Assembly: GCA_003279565.1 (NCBI GenBank)
Contig: QCHN01000002.1
Coordinates: forward strand, 124,001 to 188,000
DNA: 64,000 nucleotides
Origin: Prochlorococcus sp. AG-402-C09
Lineage (GTDB): Bacteria; Cyanobacteriota; Cyanobacteriia; PCC-6307; Cyanobiaceae
Direction: 5' to 3'
The notes under the pieces were generated by a model. The model worked only from the letters and a program-made list of their open reading frames with translations, made no database searches and had not been told where the DNA came from. The position numbers were made by a program, and so were the translations under genes. Within the stretch, counting starts at the first letter, position 1, and each line of letters opens with the position of its first letter. Below, piece by piece: positions 54,621 through 64,000 of the stretch.

Positions 54621-56171
54621 TTGAATTGGCCTCAATCTGATTCGGAACATTTGATGGTTTCCTCAGAACTGATGAAAAACATAGAAAAAGAAATGTTTTC
54701 TATGGGTATGCCTGTTGAAGCTTTGATGGAAAAAGTAGGGATTGGTATCTCTTCATGGATATTAGACAGACAAGGATTGATTGAAAATGGTGTAATCGTT
54801 TTAGTAGGCCCAGGTCACAACGGAGGCGATGGACTCGTTGTGGCAAGAGAACTTTATATGGCAGGCGTAGATATCTCCATTTGGTGTCCATTCCCATTGA
54901 AAAAAGAATTAACACAAAAACATTTCGATTATGCAATGCAGATTGGGATTGAAAACTTGGAGCATAGACCCGATTCGAATTCTGAGTTGTTGTGGATTGA
55001 GGCATTATTTGGATTAGGACAATCAAGAATTATTTCTGATGAAATAGTTCACTTATTGACATCGAAGAAGACATTTAGTCCTGATAAATTAATTAGTATT
55101 GATGTCCCGGCAGGATTGGATTCAGACAATGGAAATTCAATATCAAATACATCATGCACAGCCTCTTCTACATTATCTTTAGGCCTATTTAAGTCTGGCT
55201 TGATTCAAGATTCAGCTATTGATTTTGTAGGTGATTTAGAGAGAATAGATCTCGGGATCCCAGATAAGATTTTGACTGGTCTTCCTGAAACCCAGCCTTT
55301 AAGGATTTCCTTTTCAGATTTGTCTACTTTTAATTGGCCTAAGCCAAGTAAAAGTAAAAGTAAATATGAGAGAGGAAGGTTACTTGTGATAGCAGGGAGT
55401 GAAAAATACAGGGGAGCAGCATCGCTTGCCTTGAATGGCGCTTTAGCAAGTGGAGCTGGTAGTGTTAGCGCTTTTTTGCCTAATTCGGTTTCATCTGCTC
55501 TTTGGAGTACTCACCCTGAAGTCTTATTGCTTGGAGATCTGAATACTTATCAGGACGGCTCTTCAGATTTTTCTAAGGTTTTAGATGAAGTCGATTTAAA
55601 TAGGTTTGATTCAATTTTGCTTGGACCTGGATTAGGGATTGCAGAAGAGAAAGATTATTTTGGAGATGAATTACAGGGTTTCAAAGGACTACTTGTTCTT
55701 GATGCTGATGCAATAAATCGTTTGTCCATAACGTCGAAAGGTTGGAAATGGCTAAATGATAGAAAAGGTCCTACCTGGCTTACCCCTCATCTTGATGAAT
55801 TTAAAAGGCTATTCCCTTTTATTGATTACTCGAATCCTTTAAGGGCTGGAATTGAAGCAGCAAAAATTTGCAGCTCTTCTGTCTTATTAAAATGTGCACA
55901 TAGTGTTATTTCTGATCCAAAAGGGAAAACCTGGCAAATAGGACAAGTGAATTCAAGTGTTGCAAGAACTGGCCTTGGCGATGTCTTGGCTGGTTTTGTT
56001 TCAGGGATGGGAGCTATTGGCTTAGTGAGTAATAAGAAGCTATTGGACACAAATTTGCTCGCTGCCTCTGCATTGATGCATGCATATGCTGGCGAATTTT
56101 GCTCAAAGGGGAGCACCGCAAGTGCTATTTGCACTTTTCTCGGTGAATTAATAAAAAAAGAAAATTCTTGA
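54621..56171 (+). CDS. nnrDE: NAD(P)HX epimerase/dehydratase fusion
   Basis: Repairs hydrated NADH and NADPH. The frame is open from 54480, but that would run through the start of mnmA. TTG 54621 gives 516 residues starting MNWPQSDSEHLMVSSELM, a natural beginning. Residues 10-220 are the epimerase (VGPGHNGGDGLVVARELY near 62-79, SIDVPAGLDSDNG near 160). Residues from about 245 are the ATP/ADP-dependent dehydratase (RGRLLVIAGSEKYRGAASLA, LLGPGLG near 333, ARTGLGDVLAGFVSGMGAI near 448). The fused form is common in bacteria. Confidence 0.93.
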   Translation: MNWPQSDSEHLMVSSELMKNIEKEMFSMGMPVEALMEKVGIGISSWILDRQGLIENGVIVLVGPGHNGGDGLVVARELYMAGVDISIWCPFPLKKELTQKHFDYAMQIGIENLEHRPDSNSELLWIEALFGLGQSRIISDEIVHLLTSKKTFSPDKLISIDVPAGLDSDNGNSISNTSCTASSTLSLGLFKSGLIQDSAIDFVGDLERIDLGIPDKILTGLPETQPLRISFSDLSTFNWPKPSKSKSKYERGRLLVIAGSEKYRGAASLALNGALASGAGSVSAFLPNSVSSALWSTHPEVLLLGDLNTYQDGSSDFSKVLDEVDLNRFDSILLGPGLGIAEEKDYFGDELQGFKGLLVLDADAINRLSITSKGWKWLNDRKGPTWLTPHLDEFKRLFPFIDYSNPLRAGIEAAKICSSSVLLKCAHSVISDPKGKTWQIGQVNSSVARTGLGDVLAGFVSGMGAIGLVSNKKLLDTNLLAASALMHAYAGEFCSKGSTASAICTFLGELIKKENS

Positions 56172-56329
56172 AATGTTTTGAAACAAACATCTTCGGGGCC
56201 TTAAATAGGCGATTTGGTGCCATTTGTTAACTAATCATCAACAGAATCTGAAGCCTTCTTGAAACCAGGGCCTATTTCGCGATTTATGTAGGAAAGTCTT
56301 ACCACTTTGAAGTAAGGGGTCAAGAAACA

Positions 56330-57271
56330 ATGGTTTCATCTGCACCCAAGCCTGCCGAATCTCAAAAACGACGCAGCAGTGATCCAATTAGTTGGTACTT
56401 ATCTTCCATAGGAAGAGTTCCTCTCTTAACTCCTGCAGAGGAAATTGAGCTTGGTAATCAAGTTCAAACCATGATGAATCTTACCGAAGATGGGCAAATC
56501 AAAGACCAGAGTAAAGAATTTAATTCCCATCAAAGAAGATTGATTCGAATTGGAAGAAGGGCAAAAGAAAGAATGATGAAAGCCAATCTTCGGCTTGTAG
56601 TAAGCGTTGCAAAGAAATATCAAGGAAAAGGACTTGAACTTCTTGATTTGGTTCAGGAAGGTTCTCTTGGGTTAGAAAGAGCCGTAGAAAAATTTGATCC
56701 TACTCGTGGGTATAAGTTTTCTACTTATGCTTTTTGGTGGATTAGGCAAAGCATGACTAGGGCAATTGCTTGCCAGTCAAGAACCATCCGCCTCCCTGTT
56801 CATTTAAGTGAGAGATTAGCGACTATTAGAAAAATCAGTTTGGATTTAGCTCATAAGCTTGGAGCTATGCCTAGTCGTATTGAGATTGCTGAGGCAATGG
56901 AAATTGAGTTAGAAGAACTTGATTCGATTTTGAGACAAGCTCTTACTACAAGTAGTCTTGATGCTCCTGTTAATGGGGATGAAGGTCGGAGCTTTTTAGG
57001 AGATCTAATAGCCGATGGCTCTGGAGAAGAGCCGCTAGATAAAGTTGAACAAAAAATCCATCAAGAGCAACTTGGGAGGTGGCTAAGTCATTTAAGCGAA
57101 CAAGAACAGCATGTTATTAGACTCAGATTTGGATTAGAAGGGAATGAGAGACATACCCTCGCAGAGATAGGAAGACTCCTACAGGTTTCACGTGAGAGGG
57201 TTAGACAAGTCGAGCTAAAAGCTCTTAGGAAATTGAGAAACCTCACGAGAAAGCTTCCTAGTGGTATTTGA
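56330..57271 (+). CDS. RNA polymerase sigma factor, sigma-70 group 2 type
   Basis: 313 residues. Region 1.2 (DPISWYLSSIGRVPLLTPAE, 18-37), region 2 with LELLDLVQEGSLGLERAVEK and the -10 binding RGYKFSTYAFWWIRQSMTRA near 124-143, region 3, and region 4 with TLAEIGRLLQVSRERVRQVE near 275-294 are all present. Region 1.1 and the long non-conserved insert of the primary sigma factor are missing, which fits a group 2 (nonessential, RpoD-like) factor. Which paralogue it is cannot be settled here. An unusually GC-neutral start region; 158 bp upstream is free. Confidence 0.93.
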   Translation: MVSSAPKPAESQKRRSSDPISWYLSSIGRVPLLTPAEEIELGNQVQTMMNLTEDGQIKDQSKEFNSHQRRLIRIGRRAKERMMKANLRLVVSVAKKYQGKGLELLDLVQEGSLGLERAVEKFDPTRGYKFSTYAFWWIRQSMTRAIACQSRTIRLPVHLSERLATIRKISLDLAHKLGAMPSRIEIAEAMEIELEELDSILRQALTTSSLDAPVNGDEGRSFLGDLIADGSGEEPLDKVEQKIHQEQLGRWLSHLSEQEQHVIRLRFGLEGNERHTLAEIGRLLQVSRERVRQVELKALRKLRNLTRKLPSGI

Positions 57272-57282
57272 ATTTTTCTAAG

Positions 57283-58377
57283 TTAGTTCTCTGCCCAGAT
57301 ATATTTAGTTAATTCAGTAGGATCAGGTTCTGGTGCATTTAAAGCAAAATCAACAGCTTCATTAACCTCTATATCTATCTCTTTTTCAATATTTTTTAAT
57401 TCTTCATTAGAGATTAATCCGGAATTAGTTAGATCCTTTTTTAACTTTTTTAATGGATCTCTTTGGGCCCAGAATTCTTTTTCTTTTTCCGATCTCAGTT
57501 CATCTGGATCAGCTAATGAATGACCTCTAAATCTGTAAGTAAGACATTCTATCAAAGTTGGCCCTTCTCCTGATCTGGCTCTCTCTACGGCTCTTTGAGT
57601 GGCACCTCTCACAGCTAGGACGTCCATCCCGTCAACCTCTTCTCCTGACATCCCAAATGCAGAAGCTTTTCTCCAGATCTCTGTTTCACTAGTTGCTCTG
57701 TCATGGGCCATCCCAATTGCCCATTTATTATTTTCGACTACAAATATGATTGGTAATTTCCATAATTGGGCCATGTTTAAACATTCATAAAACTGACCAA
57801 TATTGCATGTACCATCTCCGAAAAAAGCTGCAGTTACAGAATCACTATTTTCTTTAAGAGCCTCCCTTCTGTATTTGCTTGTGAAAGCTGCTCCAAGTGC
57901 GACTGGAATACCTTCACCAATAAATGCATACCCTCCAAGAAGATGATGCTCTTTCGAAAATAGATGCATAGAACCTCCTCTCCCCTTGCTGCAGCCTGTC
58001 TCCTTACCAAATAGTTCGCTCATTACCTCTTTCGCAGGAACTCCAGCGCTCAAAGCATGAACATGATCTCTGTATGTGCTACAAAACCAATCATGTTTGC
58101 GTTTCATTGCACCAATAACACCCGTACTTATTGCTTCCTGCCCGTTGTATAGATGAACAAATCCAAACATCTTTCCTCTGTAATACATTTCTGCACATTT
58201 ATCTTCAAATCGTCTTCCTAAAGTCATATCTTTGAAAAGATTTAAACCAATTTCTCTATTGATTTCAGCTGGCTTGGAGTTAGAAATTTTGCTTATTCTG
58301 TCGGCATGTTCCCTTTGCTGAAAAGGGTTTTGGCTGGTTTTGCCCTGGTTGTGAGAGATGACTTTGTTCATATTCAC
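57283..58377 (-). CDS. pdhA: Pyruvate dehydrogenase E1 alpha subunit
   Basis: Thiamine diphosphate enzyme that starts acetyl-CoA formation from pyruvate. 364 residues with [20 protein letters not shown] near 64-83, [13 protein letters not shown] near 99, and the TPP/Mg motif [20 protein letters not shown] near 184-203 followed by [33 protein letters not shown] near 288 is the phosphorylation-loop region in mitochondrial forms. About 40 N-terminal residues are extra and polar. The beta subunit is not adjacent, as usual in cyanobacteria. Confidence 0.96.
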   Translation of the reverse strand: MNMNKVISHNQGKTSQNPFQQREHADRISKISNSKPAEINREIGLNLFKDMTLGRRFEDKCAEMYYRGKMFGFVHLYNGQEAISTGVIGAMKRKHDWFCSTYRDHVHALSAGVPAKEVMSELFGKETGCSKGRGGSMHLFSKEHHLLGGYAFIGEGIPVALGAAFTSKYRREALKENSDSVTAAFFGDGTCNIGQFYECLNMAQLWKLPIIFVVENNKWAIGMAHDRATSETEIWRKASAFGMSGEEVDGMDVLAVRGATQRAVERARSGEGPTLIECLTYRFRGHSLADPDELRSEKEKEFWAQRDPLKKLKKDLTNSGLISNEELKNIEKEIDIEVNEAVDFALNAPEPDPTELTKYIWAEN

Positions 58378-58473
58378 TTATCAAACCTTTTTAGACTTTA
58401 AGCGTCAATGGATGCAAAATGGTTAAAACCCCTTACGATGCCTAGAGCTTTTTTCCTGATTTCCTAGTAGCGA

Positions 58474-60531
58474 TTGGAATTACCTATTGATCATTTTCGC
58501 TTATTGGGGGTTAGCCCTTCTGCAAACGCTGAAGAAGTCCTAAGGGCTTTTCAGCTAAGGCTAGATCGTCCTCCCAAGCAAGGCTTTACCTATGAAGTTT
58601 TAGCTCAGAGATCTGAGCTGCTAAGACTGTCTGCCGATCTTCTATCCAATCCTGCTGAACGACAATCTTACGAACTTGCTCTAATTGAGGGTTCTTCTGG
58701 ACTTGACTTGTCTTCAAATCGAGAAGTGGCTGGTTTACTTCTTTTGTGGGAATCAAATGCTTCTTTACAAGCTTTTAAGCTTGCAAAAAAAGCATTGCAG
58801 CCCCCACAAGCCCCTGCTTTGGGCAGTGGAAGGGAGTCTGATCTAACACTCATAGCAGCTTTATCTTGCAGAGACGCCTCTATTGATGAGCAGGCGAGCA
58901 GAAGATACGCCTCAGGGGCCGATTTGCTCCAAGAAGGGATACAACTGCTTCAAAGGATGGGGAAGCTTGTTGAAGAAAGAAAAACCCTTGAGTCTGATTT
59001 AGAGAATTTACTTCCATACAGAATTCTTGATTTATTAAGTAGAGATAAGGAAGATGAAAAATCTCATCAGGAAGGCCTGATTTTTCTTGAAGACTTTGTT
59101 AACAAAAGGGGCGGACTCGAAGGGAAAAGAAATTCAGGAAACATAGCAGGGTTGAATCAGAGTGACTTTGAGCTATTTTTTCTCCAAATCAGAAGATTTT
59201 TAACTGCAAAAGAGCAGTCAAAACTTTATGTAAATTGGTATCGAAGGGGTTCCGAAGATGCTGGCTTTCTGGCTGCGTTTGCTTTGATCGCTTCTGGCTT
59301 TTCTGATCGGAAACCAGAACTCTTGCAAGAGGCTCGTAAATATCTTCGAAATATCAACATTAATGGTTTTGACCCTATGCCATTAGTTGGATGCCTTGAT
59401 CTTTTATTAGGAGATGTAAAACAAGCAGAGTCTCGTTTTAGAAGCAGTTCAGATGAGAAATTAAAAGACTGGTTAGATAATTATCCAGGTGAGACATTGG
59501 CCGCACTTTGTGACTATTGCAGGAATTGGTTAAAAAAAGATGTACTAGTAGGTTTTAAGGATATTTCAATACAAGCTGTAAATCTTGATGATTGGTTTGC
59601 TAATCAAGAAGTACAGCTGTATGTAGAACAGTTGGAAACAAAAGGTGCATTAGGAATTGCAAAAGCGGGATTTTCATTCCTATCGGCTTTGGCCCCTGAA
59701 CAAGAAATTGAGAATAATTCATTAAAAAATCTTGACGAAGCCCCTGGAGATTTACAAATGCCAGGTGGGTCTTTGGATGATAATTTTAAAGAAAAGTTTT
59801 TGAAATCACGATTGCAAAGTAAAGAAGTTTTCTTAAGATCTAATTTAGTTAAAAAGATAATTTCAAAATATTATTCAACATTTGAATTGATCAAAAACTC
59901 TGATTTTAAATCTTTCATATTAAAACGACCATTCTATACAAGTGCATTAGCATTTATTGGTCTATTTATTTTAGGAACAAGCTTGGGAATACTCATAGAG
60001 AGAAACCCATCAGAAAAAAATAATCTAAATAATATTTCGAACTCAGAAGTTGTTAAACCAGAAGGCATTAAAATTAAAGATAATGGATCAACCAAAATAG
60101 TTAATGATAAAGAAAGATTAGATATAAATCAATCAATTCCTCTTATCTCATCTTCTCCTACAGATCAAGAAATTAAATTTCTTATTGAATCATGGTTAAA
60201 GGGAAAAGCAGATATATTGAAGGGATTAGAAAGCGAAATTCTTTCTGATGTGGCATCACCAAACTTATATAATATAGAAATTGCAAGAAGGAATAAATAC
60301 AATACTTTAGGTCAAAATATTATTATTGATGCGAAAATCACTTCAATCGATATTGTGAAAAAAACAGATAAAAGAATAGAAGCGAACGTTGAAATGAAAT
60401 ATGAAGATAAAAAAATCAGTTCTTCTGGTGAAATTATAGAGGCAAGTGTTTATCCTTCCTTAAAAGTAAAGTACATAATAGGTAAAAATAAAAATAATTG
60501 GCAAATAGTTGATTATATTAGTGGGAATTAA
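58474..60531 (+). CDS. ftn2: Cell division protein Ftn2/ARC6 (ZipN, Cdv2)
   Basis: Membrane anchor of the FtsZ ring in cyanobacteria. 685 residues from TTG 58474. The N-terminal J-like domain (LPIDHFRLLGVSPSANAEEV, 3-22) lacks the HPD tripeptide, so it is not a working DnaJ. A long helical region follows, with a single membrane helix near 490-510 (FYTSALAFIGLFILGTSLGI). The C-terminal periplasmic domain (about 565-685, with FLIESWLKGKADILKGLESE) is the DUF4101/IMS type. The C-terminal docking peptide of FtsZ in this window is the known kind of ligand. ffh follows after 37 bp. Confidence 0.93.
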   Translation: MELPIDHFRLLGVSPSANAEEVLRAFQLRLDRPPKQGFTYEVLAQRSELLRLSADLLSNPAERQSYELALIEGSSGLDLSSNREVAGLLLLWESNASLQAFKLAKKALQPPQAPALGSGRESDLTLIAALSCRDASIDEQASRRYASGADLLQEGIQLLQRMGKLVEERKTLESDLENLLPYRILDLLSRDKEDEKSHQEGLIFLEDFVNKRGGLEGKRNSGNIAGLNQSDFELFFLQIRRFLTAKEQSKLYVNWYRRGSEDAGFLAAFALIASGFSDRKPELLQEARKYLRNININGFDPMPLVGCLDLLLGDVKQAESRFRSSSDEKLKDWLDNYPGETLAALCDYCRNWLKKDVLVGFKDISIQAVNLDDWFANQEVQLYVEQLETKGALGIAKAGFSFLSALAPEQEIENNSLKNLDEAPGDLQMPGGSLDDNFKEKFLKSRLQSKEVFLRSNLVKKIISKYYSTFELIKNSDFKSFILKRPFYTSALAFIGLFILGTSLGILIERNPSEKNNLNNISNSEVVKPEGIKIKDNGSTKIVNDKERLDINQSIPLISSSPTDQEIKFLIESWLKGKADILKGLESEILSDVASPNLYNIEIARRNKYNTLGQNIIIDAKITSIDIVKKTDKRIEANVEMKYEDKKISSSGEIIEASVYPSLKVKYIIGKNKNNWQIVDYISGN

Positions 60532-60568
60532 AAATAACTTTTAAAATTAATTCTGTAACTCTAAGAAA

Positions 60569-62032
60569 ATGTTTGAGGAACTAACTAATCAATTTGAAGA
60601 TGCTGTAAAGGCGTTCAAAGGTGAGGCTAAGATTTCTGAGGAAAATGTTGATGAAGCACTTAAGCAGGTAAGACGAGCTCTCTTAGAAGCAGATGTCAGT
60701 TTGTCTGTTGTAAAAGAATTTATCGAAGAAGTAAGAGTCAAGGCAATTGGTACAGAAGTTGTTAGAGGTATAAATCCTGGGCAGAAATTTATTCAAGTAG
60801 TTCATGAGCAACTAGTGAATGTCATGGGTGGAGAAAATGATCCCTTGGCAAATTCAGATGAAAAACCAACCGTGATTTTAATGGCTGGACTTCAAGGGGC
60901 TGGAAAGACTACAGCTACAGCAAAACTTGGATTACTTCTTAAAGAAAAAAATCAAAAGCCATTACTTGTTGCTGCTGATACATACAGACCAGCAGCTATT
61001 GATCAATTAGTAACTCTAGGGAATCAAATTGATGTAGAGGTTTTTAATTTAAGTTCAAATTTAAAGCCAGAGGAAATTGCAAGAAAAGGTTTGGAAAAAG
61101 CTATAGAAGAAGGATTTGACACTGTGCTTGTAGATACTGCTGGTCGGCTTCAAATTGATACAGAAATGATGGGGGAGATGGTTCGTATTAAAGAGGCCGT
61201 TCAACCCGATGAAGTTTTGTTGGTAGTTGATTCAATGATTGGCCAAGAGGCCGCAGACATTACCAGAAGTTTTCATGAAAAAGTTGGAATAACAGGAGCT
61301 GTTCTCACAAAATTAGATGGAGATTCAAGAGGTGGTGCAGCTCTTTCTATTAGAAAAATTAGTGGAAAACCAATCAAATTTATTGGTACTGGAGAAAAGG
61401 TTGAGGCACTCCAACCTTTTTATCCCGAGAGGATGGCTAGCAGAATCTTAGGGATGGGTGATGTTTTAACCCTTGTTGAAAAAGCCCAAAAAGAAGTTGA
61501 AATTGCTGATGCCGAAATCATGCAAAAGAAGCTTCAAGAAGCAACTTTTGATTTCTCAGATTTTGTAAAGCAGATGAGGATGATAAAGCGAATGGGTTCG
61601 TTAGGAGGCTTGTTAAAAATGATTCCTGGGATGAATAAAATTGATGATGGAATGATTAGGAGTGGAGAAGATCAACTTAAAAAAATCGAGGCGATGATTG
61701 GTTCAATGTCAGAAGAGGAGAGGAATAAACCTGAATTATTGGCAGCGCAACCTTCAAGACGTCGAAGAGTTGCAAGTGGTAGCGGGCATCAACCAGCAGA
61801 CGTTGATAAAGTTCTTGCTGATTTCCAGAGGATGCGAGGTTTGATGAAGCAGATGTCTACTGGAGGAGGGCTTCCTGGAATGGAAGGAGGTCTCCCTGGT
61901 ATGGGAGGACTCCCAGGTGTCCCCTCATCAGGCGCTAATCCATATCAATCAAGGAAAGGAAGAGGAGCTCCTGGTTCTGCGCCCCGAAGACAGCGACCAG
62001 TAAAGAAAAAGAAAGGTTTTGGTGATCTTTAG
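60569..62032 (+). CDS. ffh: Signal recognition particle protein Ffh
   Basis: GTPase that targets nascent membrane proteins. 487 residues: N domain, G domain with ILMAGLQGAGKTTATAKLGL near 104-123, DTAGRLQIDTEMM near 189 and LTKLDGDSRGGAAL near 248, then the Met-rich M domain (FDFSDFVKQMRMIKRMGSLG near 330-349, SRRRRVASGSGH near 398 for RNA binding). The C-terminal tail has Gly-Met-Pro-rich repeats (GLPGMEGGLPGMGGLPG) and a Lys/Arg end. Its RNA partner is at 34676-34771. rpsP follows after 87 bp. Confidence 0.97.
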   Translation: MFEELTNQFEDAVKAFKGEAKISEENVDEALKQVRRALLEADVSLSVVKEFIEEVRVKAIGTEVVRGINPGQKFIQVVHEQLVNVMGGENDPLANSDEKPTVILMAGLQGAGKTTATAKLGLLLKEKNQKPLLVAADTYRPAAIDQLVTLGNQIDVEVFNLSSNLKPEEIARKGLEKAIEEGFDTVLVDTAGRLQIDTEMMGEMVRIKEAVQPDEVLLVVDSMIGQEAADITRSFHEKVGITGAVLTKLDGDSRGGAALSIRKISGKPIKFIGTGEKVEALQPFYPERMASRILGMGDVLTLVEKAQKEVEIADAEIMQKKLQEATFDFSDFVKQMRMIKRMGSLGGLLKMIPGMNKIDDGMIRSGEDQLKKIEAMIGSMSEEERNKPELLAAQPSRRRRVASGSGHQPADVDKVLADFQRMRGLMKQMSTGGGLPGMEGGLPGMGGLPGVPSSGANPYQSRKGRGAPGSAPRRQRPVKKKKGFGDL

Positions 62033-62119
62033 AGATAACAAAAGGCTAAATTAATCATCTGTGGAGTATTATTAGATTGAAGAACCTTTGTGTTCAATCC
62101 ACTTACAAATAAATAGAAG

Positions 62120-62452
62120 ATGATCAAGCTCCGCCTTAAGCGGTTTGGTAAAAAGCGTGAATCCAGTTTTCGTCTAGTTGCCTGTAATAGCACATCAAGG
62201 CGAGATGGTCGCCCCCTACAAGAACTAGGCTTTTACAATCCAAGAACCAAAGAAACTAGATTAGATACTGAGGCTTTAAGAACTCGACTAGGACAAGGTG
62301 CACAGCCTACTGATGCAGTAAGAACTTTATTAGAAAAAGGAGGACTCCTTGAAAAGAAAGTTCGACCAGCAGAAGTTTTAGGTAAGCAAAAACAAGAAAA
62401 AGAGAGATCAGCAAAGAAAAAAGATGCAGCTGCATCGGAAACTTCTGAATAA
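62120..62452 (+). CDS. rpsP: 30S ribosomal protein S16
   Basis: 110 residues. [20 protein letters not shown] at the start, [20 protein letters not shown] near 25-44 and [16 protein letters not shown] near 63 are standard S16. A Lys/Glu/Ala-rich tail of about 30 residues ([14 protein letters not shown]) extends past the E. coli protein, as in other cyanobacteria. The leader contains a small hairpin GATTGAA/TTCAATC (62075-62081 with 62093-62099). A GAAG sequence precedes the ATG. Confidence 0.97.
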   Translation: MIKLRLKRFGKKRESSFRLVACNSTSRRDGRPLQELGFYNPRTKETRLDTEALRTRLGQGAQPTDAVRTLLEKGGLLEKKVRPAEVLGKQKQEKERSAKKKDAAASETSE

Positions 62453-62489
62453 GAAGTTTTGATGAACATTAATAATTTCAAGAAAATTT

Positions 62490-63467
62490 ATGTCTGAAGC
62501 AACCACTGAAGGTCGCTTTTGTATAGATCTGCCTGATTCCAACGCTGCTACTGCTTTGTCAGGCACTGCTCAGTCAACACTTCACAGATTAGGAAACCTT
62601 ACTGGTGCTGCTTTTGCATTAAGGGGTTTGCAACTAGAAATAAAAGGAAATTCTAATCAATTAGAGAGAGCTGCAGCAATTGTTGAATTAGTTAGACCAA
62701 TTTGGGAACAAGGACAAATTGTCTCTGCCGTAGATTTACATGCCGCGGCTGAAGCATTGGATCATGGTAAAAAAAATGATCATGCCAAAACAACAAATAA
62801 AGTTTTAGCTAGAAGTCAAAGAGGAAATCTTTTAAGACCAAGAACAATTAGACAAAAATTCTACGTAGAAGCCATGGAAAAAAGTGATCTAACTTTTGCT
62901 TTAGGTCCAGCAGGAACAGGTAAGACATTCTTAGCAACTTTATTAGCTGTGCGAATGCTTACAGAGAGAAAAATTGAGAAAATTATTTTGACAAGACCTG
63001 CAGTTGAAGCAGGAGAAAGATTGGGATTTTTGCCAGGAGATCTACAGCAAAAGGTAGATCCTTATTTGAGACCTTTATATGATTCTCTACACTCCTTACT
63101 TGGACAAGAAAAAACTAATTTACTTTTAGAAAAAAACGTTATTGAAGTTGCTCCTTTGGCCTACATGCGAGGAAGGACTTTAGAAGAATCATTTGTGATA
63201 CTCGATGAAGCCCAAAATACAACTCCAGCCCAAATGAGAATGGTACTTACTAGGCTTGGAGAAAGATCAAGGATGGTCGTCACTGGAGATGTAACTCAAG
63301 TAGATTTACCATATGGACAGATGAGTGGACTTATTGAAGCAGCAGATTTACTCGAAAATGTTAAAGGGATTTCAGTTTGCAGACTTACCTCAGCAGATGT
63401 CGTTAGACATCCACTTGTTCAAAGTGTTGTTGATGCTTACGCAGAACTAGATAAGAAAAAACTATAG
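62490..63467 (+). CDS. phoH: PhoH-like ATPase
   Basis: 325 residues. The N-terminal third includes a KH-like part (GAAFALRGLQLEIKGNSNQL). The ATPase domain has Walker A ALGPAGTGKTFLATLLAVRM near 137-156, TRPAVEAGERLGFLPGDLQQ near 171, Walker B SFVILDEAQNTTPAQMR near 234 and VVTGDVTQVDLPYG. The role is not settled in the family; links to RNA metabolism and phosphate stress exist. It lies 37 bp after rpsP and may share its transcript. Confidence 0.94.
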   Translation: MSEATTEGRFCIDLPDSNAATALSGTAQSTLHRLGNLTGAAFALRGLQLEIKGNSNQLERAAAIVELVRPIWEQGQIVSAVDLHAAAEALDHGKKNDHAKTTNKVLARSQRGNLLRPRTIRQKFYVEAMEKSDLTFALGPAGTGKTFLATLLAVRMLTERKIEKIILTRPAVEAGERLGFLPGDLQQKVDPYLRPLYDSLHSLLGQEKTNLLLEKNVIEVAPLAYMRGRTLEESFVILDEAQNTTPAQMRMVLTRLGERSRMVVTGDVTQVDLPYGQMSGLIEAADLLENVKGISVCRLTSADVVRHPLVQSVVDAYAELDKKKL

Positions 63468-63542
63468 GGTGATCCGCATTCACATTTATGGAGAGTTATT
63501 TTTTTTGTGCCAAAATAGTTATTATTAACTATCTGGTGCGTT

Positions 63543-64000
63543 ATGCCAGCAAACAGCAATTTTCAACAAGCTATTCGTGAAGCACAATCAAGTGCACTTA
63601 TTGGACCAAATGTAGTAAACAAAGCTTTGCCTTATGTAGGCGGAGGAATGGCATTAACTGGATTAGGTGTTTTAGGTGGACTTTCTTTACAAGCAACTAA
63701 CAATCCTTTATTTGGTCCACTATTTATAGTCGCATTTATTGCTGAAATAGTTCTATTTTTCATGGCAAGTAGCGCTGCCAACAATGCAAATAACTCTAAA
63801 GCACTTCCGCTGCTGACAGGATTCAGCTTGTTAACTGGTTTCACTTTAAGTGGGATAGTTGGGCTGGCAATTCAAGTCGCAGGAATGGGTGCAATAGGAA
63901 CAGCTGTATTTGCTACTGGAATCACTTTCGTGATCGCATCTTCTGTCGGTAGAAAAATGAGTGATAATGTTGGTCAAGCTTTGCAAGGTGCCGTTGGTCT
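63543..64000 (+). CDS. Bax inhibitor-1 / YccA family membrane protein, 3' end outside window
   Basis: The first 152 codons of a gene cut by the window end. Starts MPANSNFQQAIREAQSSALI, followed by about four hydrophobic helices (GGMALTGLGVLGGLSLQATN, PLFIVAFIAEIVLFFMASSA, LPLLTGFSLLTGFTLSGIVG, AIGTAVFATGITFVIASSVG). The order of helices and the ALPLLTGFSLLTGFTLS core match the BI-1/YccA family; function in cyanobacteria is unknown. 75 bp separate it from phoH. Confidence 0.85.
   Translation, partial: MPANSNFQQAIREAQSSALIGPNVVNKALPYVGGGMALTGLGVLGGLSLQATNNPLFGPLFIVAFIAEIVLFFMASSAANNANNSKALPLLTGFSLLTGFTLSGIVGLAIQVAGMGAIGTAVFATGITFVIASSVGRKMSDNVGQALQGAVG

Overview
This window is a compact, AT-rich stretch (about one third G+C by eye) of a marine picocyanobacterial chromosome. 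I infer Prochlorococcus from the gene content: an NblS-type kinase, ClpR, Ftn2/ARC6, Ni-superoxide dismutase with its maturation protease, a high-light-inducible protein, several cyanobacteria-only families, many TTG/GTG starts and very short intergenic gaps. A low-light (NATL-like) lineage is only a guess. No transposase, phage gene, rRNA or CRISPR array was seen, and nearly every gene is a housekeeping gene.

Layout. 1-3966: the 3' part of nblS and purD (minus), then purC. 4021-10271: an outer-membrane block with an Omp85/BamA protein, lpxC, fabZ, lpxA, lpxB and an exported MsrA. 10352-15732: pepA, a GIY-YIG protein, a DUF1825 protein, tyrS, pyrF and plsY. 15753-19381: a minus-strand unit of two cyanobacterial unknowns, an MlaE-type lipid-transport permease and a GPH sugar symporter, followed by tRNA-Gly and glgX. 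21614-25738: the loosest part, with two long gene-poor gaps, hupB with a clear terminator, five small unknown genes, an Hli gene and an isolated fragment-like NdhF N-terminus. 25872-28837: glycosyltransferase, sugar-phosphate transferase and cobD. 28923-34632: ilvC, clpP, clpR, a PIN/TRAM membrane protein, hemW and panB.

34676-39834 holds the SRP RNA and a division/wall cluster (ftsZ, ftsQ, a small membrane protein, ddl), then miaB and tRNA-His. 40175-42840 is a two-gene operon of an amidohydrolase and an FAD-linked oxidase. 42866-46770 has folC, argD, tRNA-Leu and murA. 47010-51813 has an rRNA methyltransferase, lpd, trpC, sodX, sodN and an FKBP isomerase. 51887-64000 has lnt, mnmA, the NAD(P)HX repair enzyme, a sigma factor, pdhA, ftn2, ffh, rpsP, phoH and a truncated Bax-inhibitor-like gene.

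Themes that join up: lipid A and outer-membrane assembly (BamA, Lpx, Lnt, MlaE, MurA, Ddl), cell division (FtsZ, FtsQ, Ftn2), the signal recognition particle (Ffh plus its RNA), and light or oxidative stress (NblS, Hli, NiSOD, MsrA). The strongest unexplained signals are a perfect 25-bp-arm palindrome inside the PIN/TRAM gene, the stand-alone NdhF N-terminus, a palindrome centred on TTGACA upstream of sodN, and argD starting 8 nt after a tRNA.
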